Part shown: positions 11,480-22,929 of the stretch, piece by piece
Position numbering within the stretch: position 1 is the stretch's first letter
How the letters are laid out: every line of letters starts with the position of its first letter
DNA from: Haematobia irritans
Taxonomy: Eukaryota > Arthropoda > Insecta > Diptera > Muscidae
DNA length: 64,000 bases
Assembly (NCBI RefSeq): GCF_050003625.1
Contig: NC_134398.1
Location: forward strand, 79,764,003-79,828,002
Reading direction: 5' to 3'
Notes under the pieces: generated by a model
What the model was told of the DNA's origin: nothing
What the model saw: the letters and a program-made list of their open reading frames with translations, nothing else
Databases searched by the model: none
Translations under genes and position numbers: made by a program

Positions 11480-11555
11480 TCGCCTGGACGGAGAATCGAA
11501 CCGGGAACCATGCAATTTGTAAGCCAACACACTACCACTGGGCTACGTAGTTGTT
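11480..11555 (-). other. tRNA-like module (GCCCAGTGG type)
   Basis: The minus strand reads TAGCCCAGTGGTAGTGTG, then a B-box-like GGTTCGATTCTCC. It is the counterpart of 6796-6868. Its partner at 11665-11692 (plus) keeps only CGTGGAGCAGTGG before a deletion junction. Confidence 0.55.
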
Positions 11556-11854
11556 ATAGTCACCAATAGACAATTATCGTTATAAGTTACATTTATATAG
11601 CATAGTTTACAGCGCCCACGAGCCCATGCACACATAACATTATTTAACAGAAACATACATTTGTTGGCCACGTGGAGCAGTGGTTAGCATACGTTCCGAT
11701 TTCTTATAACGAACCAAGAAAAAAAATTGTGCCCATAATGCCAAAATGATAAACAAAACACATGTCCACACATACATAAAATGCTGCTCTCAAGAGGAAA
11801 ACACACGCTGTTTTTTTCTTCAAATGTCTATTCTCTTGGTCCCGAATGTCTATT

Positions 11855-12146
11855 CACAGAAAAAAATTTCACGAAAATTTTTCCAATTAAAATCTTAATT
11901 GAGTTTTAAAAAATATTCAATTAAAAATTTAATTGAATCAAAAAATTTTTTAATTGAAATAAAAATCAATCACACAAATTAATAGTATCAATTAATTTTT
12001 TAATTGGATCAATTAATTTTTTAATTGAGTGTCAATTAATTTTTTAATTGATACTATCATTTCTGTGATTGAAGACATTTCAATTAAAAAATTAATTGGA
12101 TCAATGAATTTCGTGATTAAATCAAAAAAATATATATTTTTGTGTG
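11855..12146. mobile_element. CAC-type MITE built of AATTAATTGA motifs
   Basis: Ends are CACAGAAAAAAATTT and, inverted, CACACAAAAATATA. TT stands on both sides (11853-11854, 12147-12148). The interior is almost wholly made of AATTAA and TCAATTAA motifs in both orientations, so the element can fold along its length. A relative lies at 57396-57965. No coding capacity. Confidence 0.7.
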
Positions 12147-12407
12147 TTCCCTTTACTCCGAATACTCATTCTAATATTCAAATTAAATAATATTTAGACT
12201 TAAGCATATCAAATTTTTGGCCTTATCATAAAACAGTTTTCCGAAACAACATACAAGCGGTTTCGCAGAAATTGCTCTCTTTTCATTCGCTCGCTGTGTT
12301 ATCTTGATATCTTTCGTCAACCCTCCCGGTTTCCATTTCTATTTCTTTCTCTATACTCTCTCTCTCTCTCTCTGTCGCTCTCTGAATAAAATATCACAGC
12401 ATATATA

Positions 12408-12620
12408 CAGTATGTCAAGAAAGTCTTTTGACATTGCCAAATATTTCAAATTCCAGAAATAATTGAAGTAAAAATCGAGTTGTTAATTCGTTTTGAGAAA
12501 AATAAAATATGTATACTTTGCTAAATACATAATAAAATATTTTTTAAAATTAAATTATATTTAATTTTGGAACAAAACATAAGTTTTATCCTATTGTCAA
12601 AACACTTTCTTGACATACTG
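12408..12620. mobile_element. Tc1/mariner-type MITE (213 bp)
   Basis: Ends are CAGTATGTCAAGAAAG, inverted at the right. TA is duplicated (12406-12407, 12621-12622). The unoccupied site is seen at about 1645-1665 on the other strand. The end sequence resembles Tc1-family TIRs, so it is a non-autonomous Tc1-like element. Confidence 0.85.
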
Positions 12621-12859
12621 TATGTTTATTCGAAATTTGTAAATTTATATATGTTTACATTCACACATATTATTTTTATAAAAAATTCATGCCCCAAACA
12701 TAATATATTCTAACATATTAAGATATGTGTCCCAAACATTTAGTGTTAGTTTAGGAACATTACATGTTTGCACTTAAATATATTGTGTTTAAAAATTGTG
12801 CCCGAAACACATTTTGTTTATATCGGAATATATGAAAAACATATTTTTCTAACAGTGTA

Positions 12860-13269
12860 CTTTTTTCTTGACACTTATTGTATATGTTCGTTTATTACTC
12901 GACAACTAAATATGAAGTGACTTGCTTTTCGAAATAAAAGAACAAAAATCAATTTTCTTACGTTTGGAATACGAAAGAAAGCTTTCGTTCAATATACAGG
13001 AACAGGCCATCAATTAACAAATTTTAATCAAATGTGAAAACGTTTTCAATAATAAATTTTGGTTGAAAATATTTCTCGCTGGTATAGTAAACATTTCATC
13101 AAATCTTATGAAGAATCCAACTAAATTTATAATCGCACAAAAATAAAAACGATAATGCTAATGCATATGAAATTACCAAAAGAAATAATTAAAATTGCTT
13201 AATTTTCATTTAAAATAACATCGGAATTGTCCATTTGTTGTATGAAGCTTTACGTTTTTCAGAAAAAAG
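12860..13269. other. Spacer
   Basis: No gene recognised. It contains the right arm of the inverted repeat noted at 10990 (about 12980-13011). Confidence 0.4.
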
Positions 13270-14365
<1,096 letters not shown>

Positions 14366-14369
14366 TAGA

Positions 14370-14480
14370 ATCGGGCAGCACTCAGTGACAAGAGAGAAGT
14401 TTACCACTTTGATATCACAATGAATTGAATAGTCTGAGCCTGAAATATCGGGCTGCCACTATACCTAACATCTACATAAA
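14370..14480 (+). repeat. Short dispersed repeat with CCTAAC end
   Basis: GGCAGCACTCAGTGA, GATATCACAATG and GGGCTGCCAC recur in the same order at 57270-57360. Both copies end in TACCTAAC. This looks like a SINE-like dispersed repeat, but no A/B boxes are evident in these copies. Confidence 0.5.
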
Positions 14481-14677
14481 ATATTAATAATACATAGTAT
14501 GTATATATCAATATATTAGAAAAATATACCCCCATGTTTTGGTTAATGAATTCGCAAAACATACAGTTGTCACTATCCTTTGAACCTAAATGATATAGAA
14601 TACCGAATTTGTATAGACTGTTCTTATGTATAAGGTCCTCTCTCTCTCTGACCGTCTATTGGATAAGTTGTTTTGCT

Positions 14678-14955
14678 ATGTCTGCGGATATAAATTCGAT
14701 TTGCGGAAAATGTTTTAAGCGGCTTTCTGGCAATGTTTTCGTCGGATGTAGAATTTGCCGTCAGAAATATCATAGACTGTGTGCTGGGATAGTTAATGAA
14801 AATGATTTCAAGCTTTTAAAGTCATCGAAAAACATTGTTTTCAACTGTAATGATTGTGTTGCTGTGTCTAAAGATTTAATTGCTTCTATCTCCATTCTAA
14901 CAAATGAGATAAGAGAGTTGAAAACTCAAGTTAATTCGCTTAGCAAAATGTTTAA
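14678..14955 (+). pseudogene. LINE-1 element: ORF1, 5' part (PHD finger)
   Basis: This is the first ORF of a two-ORF non-LTR retrotransposon of the Jockey/CR1 superfamily. The start chosen is the ATG giving MSADINSICGKCF. Residues 8-60 hold a Cys4-His-Cys3 pattern (CGKC, CRIC, HRLC, CNDC) typical of a PHD-type finger, followed by a heptad-rich stretch (EIRELKTQVNSLSKM). PHD fingers are known in ORF1 of some CR1-like LINEs, where ORF1p binds RNA and chaperones retrotransposition. The frame is broken at codon 92 by a TTAA-flanked insertion (14956-19080). Removing the insert with one TTAA copy rejoins 19085 in the same frame, for a 345-residue ORF1. Confidence 0.8.
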
Positions 14956-17488
14956 CCCTTCGTTGCATGATTTAATTTGAGCAAGGATACAAATTATTTA
15001 GTATGTTAGAATTGTTGTATATGGAGTTATGATACCGTAAACCAATTTTCGTTCGATTCTGATCACTGAAGCAAAAGTTACGTAACATTGCATATATGCA
15101 ATTTCATGCAGATAATCAATTTCTTTAGTCCACGTTGTTATCTCTATATATCACAGGTAGAGGAGAAAAGTGATGAGATAAAAATGTTTTAAGTGAAAAA
15201 CTTTATTGCTGGATGGGGAAAATGGAACATTTTTACAAAAAAAAAATTTGTTTTCTCGCCAAACATAAAACGTTTGCCAAAATCAGATAGCATGGTTGCG
15301 TCAAACATGTTACATGTTCCCCATCGAAAACTAACATTTTACTTCTGAAACATGTTTGAGGTGATCATATTCCTTCTTGGGGTGCAATATTAAAAGTCAA
15401 ACTCTTGGGATTCTAAATAATTTCTGCCTTTTTTGATGCTCAGAATTCCCCAGTTTTGCATTTAACACAAAGGGATGTGAACATGGAGAACGCAATCCCA
15501 TAGATGCGAGACCGTTTGCCGTTTACCATTGCACTGTTCCACGGGCGACGAAACTTCAAACATAGGGAGTGACCCAAACAAGAAAAAGACTGGAGAAGTA
15601 GCATGCTTAAAGAAAAGAGGAACAGAAACGTCATAGCAATCATTACCTGATACCTAGAGTTGGAGCCACATCTGTGCCGAGTAAGAGCAGCGGATACTTG
15701 TGTATGCAGTCGATAAAGAGACTTTGGAACTCTTTTTATGTCAAATTCTACGCTTATGAATCGGATGATGGAACAAAGAAGTTGGAGCGTACCACATGCT
15801 GAAAACTGGTTTTGGTATATACCAGCTTATATGATACACGGAAATCTGGACTCTCGTTTTTACTTAGAGTAGGTATAATGGCGACTTTTTAGTTAATTAT
15901 GATACCACAATATTGACCTTTTGTTTATCACTGAGTGTAGTTCGATTCAATATTAAGCTCTAAAATTGTCACCACCATATTGACAGGGGATAGACCACCG
16001 CAAAAAAATGTTGAACCCATTTAACCTATCTATCACGATGATATACGTGTAACAATTACAACCCAGCAGCTTGTATGTTATACGATTCTCCAACGATGTA
16101 GGGCAAGGATCAAATCGAATCTTCTTCTACGACCTCGATTTATATCAAACTCGGTGTTTAAATCTTCATCATCATCAAAATACTCGTCTTTATATTCATA
16201 TTCGTCGTTAAGTTTCCTAGTAGTAACAAAAATTGATTGAATGCATGACATTGCACATATGCAATTATATGGCATATATGCAATGACAGTTCATATCGGC
16301 TCAAACGCATGAAATTGCAGATATGATATCATACATTGTAGAGCACTTGTAAATATAATTTGTATTATAAAACTATATACGTAGCGTTTAGAATAGAGTA
16401 AACTTTTCATTTTATATTTACATTTAAAAAAATTTTTAAGAAAGTTTCATAATATTAAAACAAATAAGTTAAATTTTTTGAGGTACTCAAAATACTTACT
16501 TTAATTTCGCTTTATTTAAATGAAATTGTTACGTTACTGGACAAAATCCTTATTAAATATAATCTACGGCTTCCAAAATGTGAATAACAAAAAAAATTAT
16601 GGTAAAATATGTAAAAGAATAGGAGACAGGCAAGAACTACACAGAAAAAACTGAAGCAAAATAAAAATCAATTATTGGCATAATTGAATGAAAAAATTAT
16701 ATCAAATACGATTTTTATTAAGTCAAACATGAAAATAATTGGTTGAATGAAAAACTGGCAAAAATATCAAAATTCACTGGTAATTGAATTCACAACACAT
16801 CAATTACTATGTTCAATTGGACCAAGTATAAAAGTTATTGATTTAAGTATAATGCGTAATTACCTGATAAAACTGTTTATGACGTTGCTACGTAACGAAA
16901 AATAAATTAATACAAACAATAAAATGTCATTTATTGTTATTATTAAGAATCTTCTTAAGAAAATGGTCGAATTTACCCGCAAATAAACCGTGGTATCGGT
17001 ACCGCGATTCGAAATGTTAATGTTAGACTCACGAGAATTCTCGTGACTTCGACTATTAGTCGGGATCACGACGAAAGTATCACAGCACAAACTTTTTACT
17101 ATGGAAAGTTAATTTAATATATTTAGTACATATTTCTACGTTCGTAAAATTTTTAAAATTCGCTGAAAACTTTAATAAAATATGTAAATGATTTCTTTCG
17201 TCGTATAAACTTACACACATCCTGAATTGGGTCGTTTAAAAACTTGCGAATAAGCTTTGGAATATATATACAATTACATTCTTTCTATTTTGTTTTTGCA
17301 ATTAGTTCGTGTACACGTCAAATTGCCCTATTAATGGATATAAGCCGACTGTCAAAAATATGTGGCCTAGAGGAAAATGTGTTTACTTCGAAAACGGGGA
17401 TTTCGAGGATTTCTTACCAGCAACAGAAGGTAAAATCATGTAAAACTTTGAACTATTTTCGAAACTTTGAAATGAATAGATGTTTGTA

Positions 17489-18420
17489 AAGGGTGATTCT
17501 TTTGAGGTTAGGATTTTCATGCATTAGTATTTGACAGATCACGTGGGATTTCAGACATGGTGTCAAAGAGAAAGATGCTCAGTATGCTTTGACATTTCAT
17601 CATGAATAGACGAACGATATGCCACAACGTCGAATTTTCAGTGAATGGGCCCTAGAAAAGTTGGCAGAAAATCCGCTTTTTTATCGACAAATTTTGTTCA
17701 GCGATGAGGCTCATTTCTGGTTGAATGGCTACGTAAATAAGCAAAATTGCCGCATTTGGAGTGAAGAGCAACCAGAAGCCGTTCAAGAACTGCCCATGCA
17801 TCCCGAAAAATGCACTGTTTGGTGTGGTTTGTACGCTGGTGGAATCATTGGACCGTATTTTTTCAAAGATGCTGTTGGACGCAACGTTACGGTGAATGGC
17901 GATCGCTATCGTTCGATGCTAACAAACTTTTTGTTGCCAAAAATGGAAGAACTGAACTTGGTTGACATGTGGTTTCAACAAGATGGCGCTACATGCCACA
18001 CAGCTCGCGATTCTATGGCCATTTTGAGGGAAAACTTCGGAGAACAATTCATCTCAAGAAATGGACCGGTAAGTTGGCCACCAAGATCATGCGATTTGAC
18101 GCCTTTAGACTATTTTTTGTGGGGCTACGTCAAGTCTAAAGTCTACAGAAATAAGCCAGCAACTACTCCAGCTTTGGAAGACAACATTTCCGAAGAAATT
18201 CGGGCTATTCCGGCCGAAATGCTCGAAAAAGTTGCCCAAAATTGGACTTTCCGAATGGACCACCTAAGACGCAGCCGCGGTCAACATTTAAATGAAATTA
18301 TCTTCAAAAAGTAAATGTCATGGACCAATCTAACGTTTCAAATAAAGAACCGATGAGATTTTGCAAATTTTATGCGTTTTTTTTTTTTTAAAGTTATCAA
18401 GCTCTTAACAAATCACCCTT
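17489..18420 (+). mobile_element. rosa-type (DD41D) mariner, internally deleted
   Basis: The TIR AAGGGTGATT is inverted at 18411-18420. TA is duplicated (17487-17488, 18421-18422). At 932 bp it is short for a ~1.3-kb mariner. The deletion removes the N-terminal DNA-binding part, with the junction at about 17605-17620. Confidence 0.9.
17619..18314 (+). pseudogene. Mariner transposase, catalytic half
   Basis: A 231-codon open frame encodes the catalytic domain of an IS630-Tc1-mariner transposase. The first Asp is in FSDEAHFWLNG (residue 29), the second in FQQDGATCHTA (122) and the third in LTPLDYFLWGY (164). Forty-one residues separate the last two, so it is DD41D, the arrangement described for the rosa subfamily of tephritid flies. 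The catalytic triad and the C-terminal HLRRSRGQHLNEIIF are intact. The helix-turn-helix region of about 130 residues is missing, so it should not bind its ends. The enzyme normally cuts and pastes at TA. Confidence 0.9.
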
Positions 18421-19080
18421 TATTACAGAAGAGCAGGATGCCTAAACAAATCGCATATAAATGAGGAAGATTTGGGAAATTCCAGCAGGTGGTACAGATA
18501 ATTCAAAAATTTTGTGAGTTAGCCTGTTAAATACGTCGTTTATACTGAATATTCTGTATTTTTCTACCAAACATGTACTTCGCTGTATTTTCAATTATAC
18601 ATATTTTCAGAATTTCTTTTTTATAATAAAATGCATAAAATTTTTTTCAGAGTGTATTTGTATAATTTTCTTAAATTAATATAGATTATATAGTACAAAG
18701 ACTGTATTGATTAACATCTTAATAAACACAATTACGATAGTAATTGTATAGGTTACAAAATTCTATAAACATTGTACTCAGTTCAATTACGACTGTAATT
18801 GAAAACACTATATACTTCAAATACTAATGTATTTGGATTGAGTACTATGTCATTTGAATATTTTGACAAATTCCAATTACATTTATACTCAACGCAAATA
18901 TTACTTCATTTGAAAATAGTTTTATGACAACCTTACAATTTGGGTAATTGGATTTACAATTTTCGTCATAAGCTGAAAATCAAATACAAAAATAATTGAA
19001 TTCACAATTTTTGTATTTGATTCAATTATTCACTTTTTTCTGTGTAACATTGCTTATATGCAATGTCATGCAACGAAGGG

Positions 19081-19844
19081 TTAAAACAACAAATTGCACT
19101 GATGGAATTAGTGGAGAGAGTAATGTACTCGTTGATTTGCATTCCTCCAGTTCCCATTGTTCGGTTTTGCCTCAAACTATTGTTGCTTGTGCTGATGAGA
19201 ATGATGAGGGTGCTGCTGTTAACGATGGTTCGTCCACATGTTTGGTTACTGCTGTTGATATACATCCACCATTATCATCGAGTGTTTCTGCCTCTGCGTC
19301 GCAGTCTGCTGTCAATGATGATCATGAGAATGATCATGTAAATATGCCAAACAATGTAAATGATACAGATGTTTTGAATATTGAGAGCGTGCGAGAGAGC
19401 AATTTAAACGGTTTAGCTTCTACGTCTGCTGCTGCTGCTCTCTCAGATAATAATGATCATATCCCAGTGAACAATTCGAATTGGACTAAAGTTCTGAAGA
19501 GGTATCGCAAACGTGTTGTATTTGGAGATAATTGCAATGATGAATTGGATGTTGTTTGTAGTAAAAAATGGGTTCATTTGTCGTTTTTTAAACCCAATGT
19601 GTCGACTGAACAAATTCTTGACTATGTTCAAAAGCACACTTCTGTTCATAAAAGTAATATGGAATGCTACAAATTAGTGAAGAAGGATGTTGATTTAAGT
19701 ACATTAAAGCGAGTCTCATTTAAATTGGGAATTGCTGCTGGTTTATATAAGGAACTCTTCAATCCATCTTTGTGGCCGTCTGATGTTCGAGTTCGCCCGT
19801 TTGATTTTTTCCAGAAAGAGCGGCCTATAGTGACAAAAGCTTGA
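19081..19844 (+). pseudogene. LINE-1 element: ORF1, 3' part
   Basis: Continuation of ORF1 after the piggyBac-like insertion, from KTTNCTDGISGESN to the stop at 19842-19844. The N-terminal third is Ser/Asp/Asn-rich and looks disordered. The C-terminal part (from KKWVHLSFFKPNVSTEQILD) resembles the RNA-binding fold region of Jockey-type ORF1 proteins. The stop overlaps the next start as TGATG, a typical LINE ORF1/ORF2 junction that suggests termination-reinitiation. The in-frame ATG codons upstream of 19081 belong to the inserted element. Confidence 0.75.
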
Positions 19845-20239
19845 TGAACTGTTCTCAAAAATTTCATAGTCTCAAAATATATTATCAGAATGTTGGAGGA
19901 ATGCGTACTAAACTGAATACTATTTTTAATGCCTCTATTGAATCGGAGTGTGATGTAATTATTCTTGTTGAAACGTGGTTAAATGGAGATTTTGCTGATG
20001 AAGAGCTTTTTGATTCGAAATTATTTCAAATATATCGGAAGGACAGAGATTTCCATAAAACTAAGTGCCTTAAAGGAGGTGGTGTTTTAATAGCGGTAAG
20101 GAGAGTGTTTATGTCTTCTCAAGTGGTTCTACCCAATGCTGACACACTGCTAGACCAATTAAGTGTTTTGGTGACTGGGAAGTATGGTGATTTGATAGTA
20201 ATGACTTGTTGTATAATGCTCATATCCAAAATGTTATAG
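19844..20239 (+). pseudogene. LINE-1 element: ORF2 endonuclease, N-terminal half
   Basis: Apurinic endonuclease-like domain of a Jockey/CR1-superfamily LINE. IYYQNVGGMRTKLN (metal-binding Asn) and IILVETWLNGDF (catalytic Glu) are present. The frame is lost at about 20205: LIVMT is followed directly, in the +1 frame, by LYNAHIQNV. The usual Tyr-x-Pro stretch between them is missing, so a small deletion rather than a one-base change is likely. Without it the endonuclease is dead. Confidence 0.85.
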
Positions 20240-22704
20240 ACTTGCATTCAATTTTTTCTGAATCAGAATTTATTGTCTTTGGCGATTTCAATCTTAGTAG
20301 TGTCATTTGGTCGCCATCTGATAGCTCTAATATAATGTATCCAGCTAATGTTAATAAGGCACATGAAATTGATGTTATTGACGGTTTTTTCTCGCTTAGT
20401 ATTATTCAAATTAATAGATTTTATAATCGCTTGTCTAGGATACTAGATCTTGTATTTATTAGTGATAAACTTAAATTTGACATTAATGAATCACTAGATC
20501 CGTTTTGTAAATATGATATGCATCATGTTTCTTTAGAAATTTCAATTGAATTATATGTATTTTCTAAGCGAATTAATTTTTCTCAAGGTTTTGATTTTAA
20601 AAATTGTAATTTCAATATTATTAATGATCTACTTGGAGATATTAATTGGATTGAGATTTTTCAGAATTTTAGTCTTATAGATTGTTATGAAAATTTCTTA
20701 ATGATTTTGGACGGGATAATAGCTAGCAATGTTCGCCGCTTTAGTCCTAAAGTATACAAGTTGCCTTGGTATACGAAGGGCTTAAAAACATTGAAAAATA
20801 GGCGAAATAAATACTATAGGCTTTATAAGTTTGATAAAAGTGTTTATAATAAGCAAATGTATGAAAGTTGCTTAAAAGAGTTTAATTTTTTGAATAAATT
20901 CTTATATAAACAGTACATTCTGAATATTGAAACCAGCATTCGATCAGATCCGAAGTCGTTTTGGCATTATGTTAATTCTAAACGAACTTGTTCTGAGTAT
21001 CCTAATGCTATGTTCTTAGACTCTGTTGTTTCTAATTCTATAGATGAAACGGTTGACTTGTTCGCCAATTTTTTTTTTTGTTCTAATTTTACATCCCATG
21101 GAAATGGTACCTTTTATGATAATCATTTAGATTCTGTAATTGATTTTGGGTCACTTGAATTAAATATGGATGATATTTTCTTTGGTATATCTAAATTGAA
21201 ACCTTCTTTTCGTATTGACTCAGATGGATTATGTGGATTCTTTATTAAAAATTGCCAAGTATCTTTGGCAGATCCATTGCTAATGTTATTTAACATGTCC
21301 CTGAGACATGGAGTTTTCCTTGAACGTTGGAAGTTAGCTGCGATTACTCCTGTACATAAATCAGGCGCTAAAGATGATATATCAAATTACAGACCAATTT
21401 CTAAATTGTGCAATATTAGTAAGATATTTGAACACATAGTGTTTGAAAAACTGTATTTTGTTGCGAGATCTGCAATATCACCATACCAACATGGTTTCAT
21501 CCGTGGTCGCTCTACCGTGACGAATTTGGCGGTCTTTAGTAATTACTGCATATCTAGTTTCGAACTTGGGTTACAAGTTGATACTATTTACACAGACTTT
21601 TCGAAAGCTTTTGATAAGGTATCTCTCCATGTGCTACTTGGGAAACTATTTTCTTTAGGATTTCATTCTAAATTCCTTGATTGGATTAGATCATACTTGA
21701 TAGATAGGAGTTACTTTGTTTGTATTGATGACCACTGCTCATATATCTATAAATCTACTTCTGGGGTCCCACAGGGGAGTATCTTGGGACCTTTATTTTT
21801 TGCTTTGTTTATTAATGATATTCATTACTGTGTTAAGTTTTCGAATGTTTTATTGTATGCAGATGATTTGAAGATTTACTTGCGTATAAATTCAATATCT
21901 GATATTCGTCGTCTTCAAGAAGACTTGTTATCTATTGCTCGTTGGTGTTCTTCAAATTTCTTAGAGATGAATATTGATAAATGCTGCTCAATTTCATATT
22001 TTAAAAGCAGATACCCTGTTTATTTTGATTACAGCGTATGTGGCCATAAGTTGAAACGAGTAAATGAAGTTAAGGATCTGGGGGTAATTTTTGAATCGAA
22101 ATTTACTTTTGTTAGCCATATTAATGCAATCATTCCAAAAGCGTACTCATTATTAGCGTTTATAAAGAGAAATTGCAAGAATTTTTCAGATCCGTATTCT
22201 ATTAAACTAATTTATTCGTCGGTAGTTAGATCTAACCTTGAATATTGTTCGTTTATTTGGAACCCTTTCTATGAGGTTCATTCTAATAGAATAGAAGGAA
22301 TTCAGAGGAGATTTTTACGCTTTGCATTGCGTAACATTGCCTTTTCTAATCCTGCTCCAACTTACATTGAGAGATGTCGTCTGATCCATTTGAAAACTCT
22401 TAAAAATAGGAGGGCTTATCTATCGCAGATTTTTCTTTATAAGATTATTTGTGGTATGGTTGATTGTCCTTATCTATTAGAATTAATCTATTTTAATGTA
22501 CCTGGCAGAGTACTGCGTAATATAAGTATTTTTTCTACACATATACACAGAACTAATTATTCGGCTAATGAACCAATTTGTCGTGCGTTAATTGAATTCA
22601 ATAATATCTCCAAAAATTATCTTGATTTTTGCTTATCATTATCTAAATTTAGAGAAATCTTGGATTTAATATATAGTATTAAGTTTATTTTTGTTTGTCT
22701 GTAA
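20206..22704 (+). pseudogene. LINE-1 element: ORF2, endonuclease end plus reverse transcriptase
   Basis: A frame of about 830 codons. The end of the endonuclease shows FIVFGDFNL (near residue 25) and KYDMHHVSLEI. A connector (WYTKGLKTLKNRRNKYYRLY) leads to the reverse transcriptase: NYRPISKLCNISKIFEHIV, GFIRGRSTVTNL, YTDFSKAFDKVSL (first catalytic Asp, about 465), SGVPQGSILGPLFFALFIND and LLYADDLKIYL (YADD, about 550). All RT motifs are intact; only the upstream frameshift and the ORF1 insertion break the element. It stops at 22702-22704, with a very short 3' UTR. No RNase H domain, as expected for this group. Confidence 0.92.
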
Positions 22705-22749
22705 GGAAATTTATATCCATAGACATGAATAAATAAATAAATAAATAAT
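22705..22749 (+). other. LINE-1 3' UTR and (AATA)n tail
   Basis: A 3' UTR of about 25 bp (TTATATCCATAGACATG) is followed by (AATA)5. A simple-repeat tail in place of poly-A is usual for CR1/Jockey-superfamily LINEs. A related end occurs on the minus strand at 59150-59180. Confidence 0.75.
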
Positions 22750-22929
22750 GGGAAGAAATGTCTAAGAAAAAGAGTGAAGGAATCAAAATTTGGCGTTCTG
22801 TGATGTAATCAAAATTTCTTAACCTATAGATATGAAAATTATATGCTCATAATCGGTAAACTCAGAACTCCTGAAGGGAGACATGGACAAATAATGCCAT
22901 TTAAAATAGATTAAAAAGGTGGTCTTTTA
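22750..22929. other. Spacer
   Basis: Nothing recognised. Confidence 0.3.

Larger units (their letters stand above)
11175..12857 (-). mobile_element. CAC element (inverted copy) with two nested MITEs
   Basis: The left end CACCCTCAAAAAAAAATCGC follows TA (11173-11174). The right end, inverted, is CACTGTTAGAAAAATATG, followed by TA (12858-12859). The internal part matching 7100-7200 and 49200-50500 of other copies is deleted. It contains one full and one truncated tRNA-like module and nested insertions at 11855-12146 and 12408-12620. Confidence 0.75.
17306..18445 (+). pseudogene. Captured two-exon gene fragment with transposon in its intron
   Basis: Exon 17306-17429 follows TTTTTGCAATTAG and ends GAAG before GTAAAATC. 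The exon is open for 41 codons and reads FVYTSNCPINGYKPTVKNMW near its start. The next acceptor is TTATTACAG (to 18428). Splicing joins GAA-GAG-CAG-GAT-GCC-TAA, giving an acidic C-terminus ending EEQDA. Without the mariner and one TA, the intron would be 65 bp, normal for a fly. No upstream exon or start is identified, and no family is recognised. This is probably a host or transposon gene end carried in the CAC element; it could instead be a fragment of that element's own gene. Confidence 0.5.
16641..19044. mobile_element. CAC-type TIR element with captured exons
   Basis: Ends are CACAGAAAAAACTGAA and, inverted, CACAGAAAAAAGTGAA. TA is duplicated (16639-16640, 19045-19046). The outer ~200 bp on each side are rich in CAATTAC/CAATTGAA motifs in both orientations. 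The centre contains exon-like coding sequence (17306-17429, 18429-18445) and a rosa-type mariner inserted in the intron between them. It is inserted 36 bp from the right end of the piggyBac-like element. Confidence 0.7.
14956..19080. mobile_element. piggyBac-like element in LINE ORF1
   Basis: A perfect 15-bp TIR (CCCTTCGTTGCATGA at 14956-14970, inverted at 19066-19080) is flanked by TTAA (14952-14955, 19081-19084). TTAA duplication with CCC...GGG ends is diagnostic of the piggyBac superfamily. A sub-terminal palindrome, TTGCATATATGCAA and variants, recurs at about 15089, 16255-16290 and 19048. No DDD transposase is recognised. A minus-strand frame at 16078-16275 has an acidic run (DEYFDDDED), as many piggyBac N-termini do, but it also runs through the palindromes, so I do not call it. 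About 2.4 kb of the 4.1 kb is a later insertion (16641-19044). Confidence 0.85.

Noticed and set aside
16078..16275. piggyBac transposase start (acidic minus-strand frame)
   Set aside because: The frame runs through sub-terminal palindromes and has no catalytic domain downstream; composition alone is not enough.
19026..19867. Other frames across LINE ORF1
   Set aside because: The plus-strand ORF1 frame is supported by the rejoined reading frame and TGATG junction; the others are overlaps.
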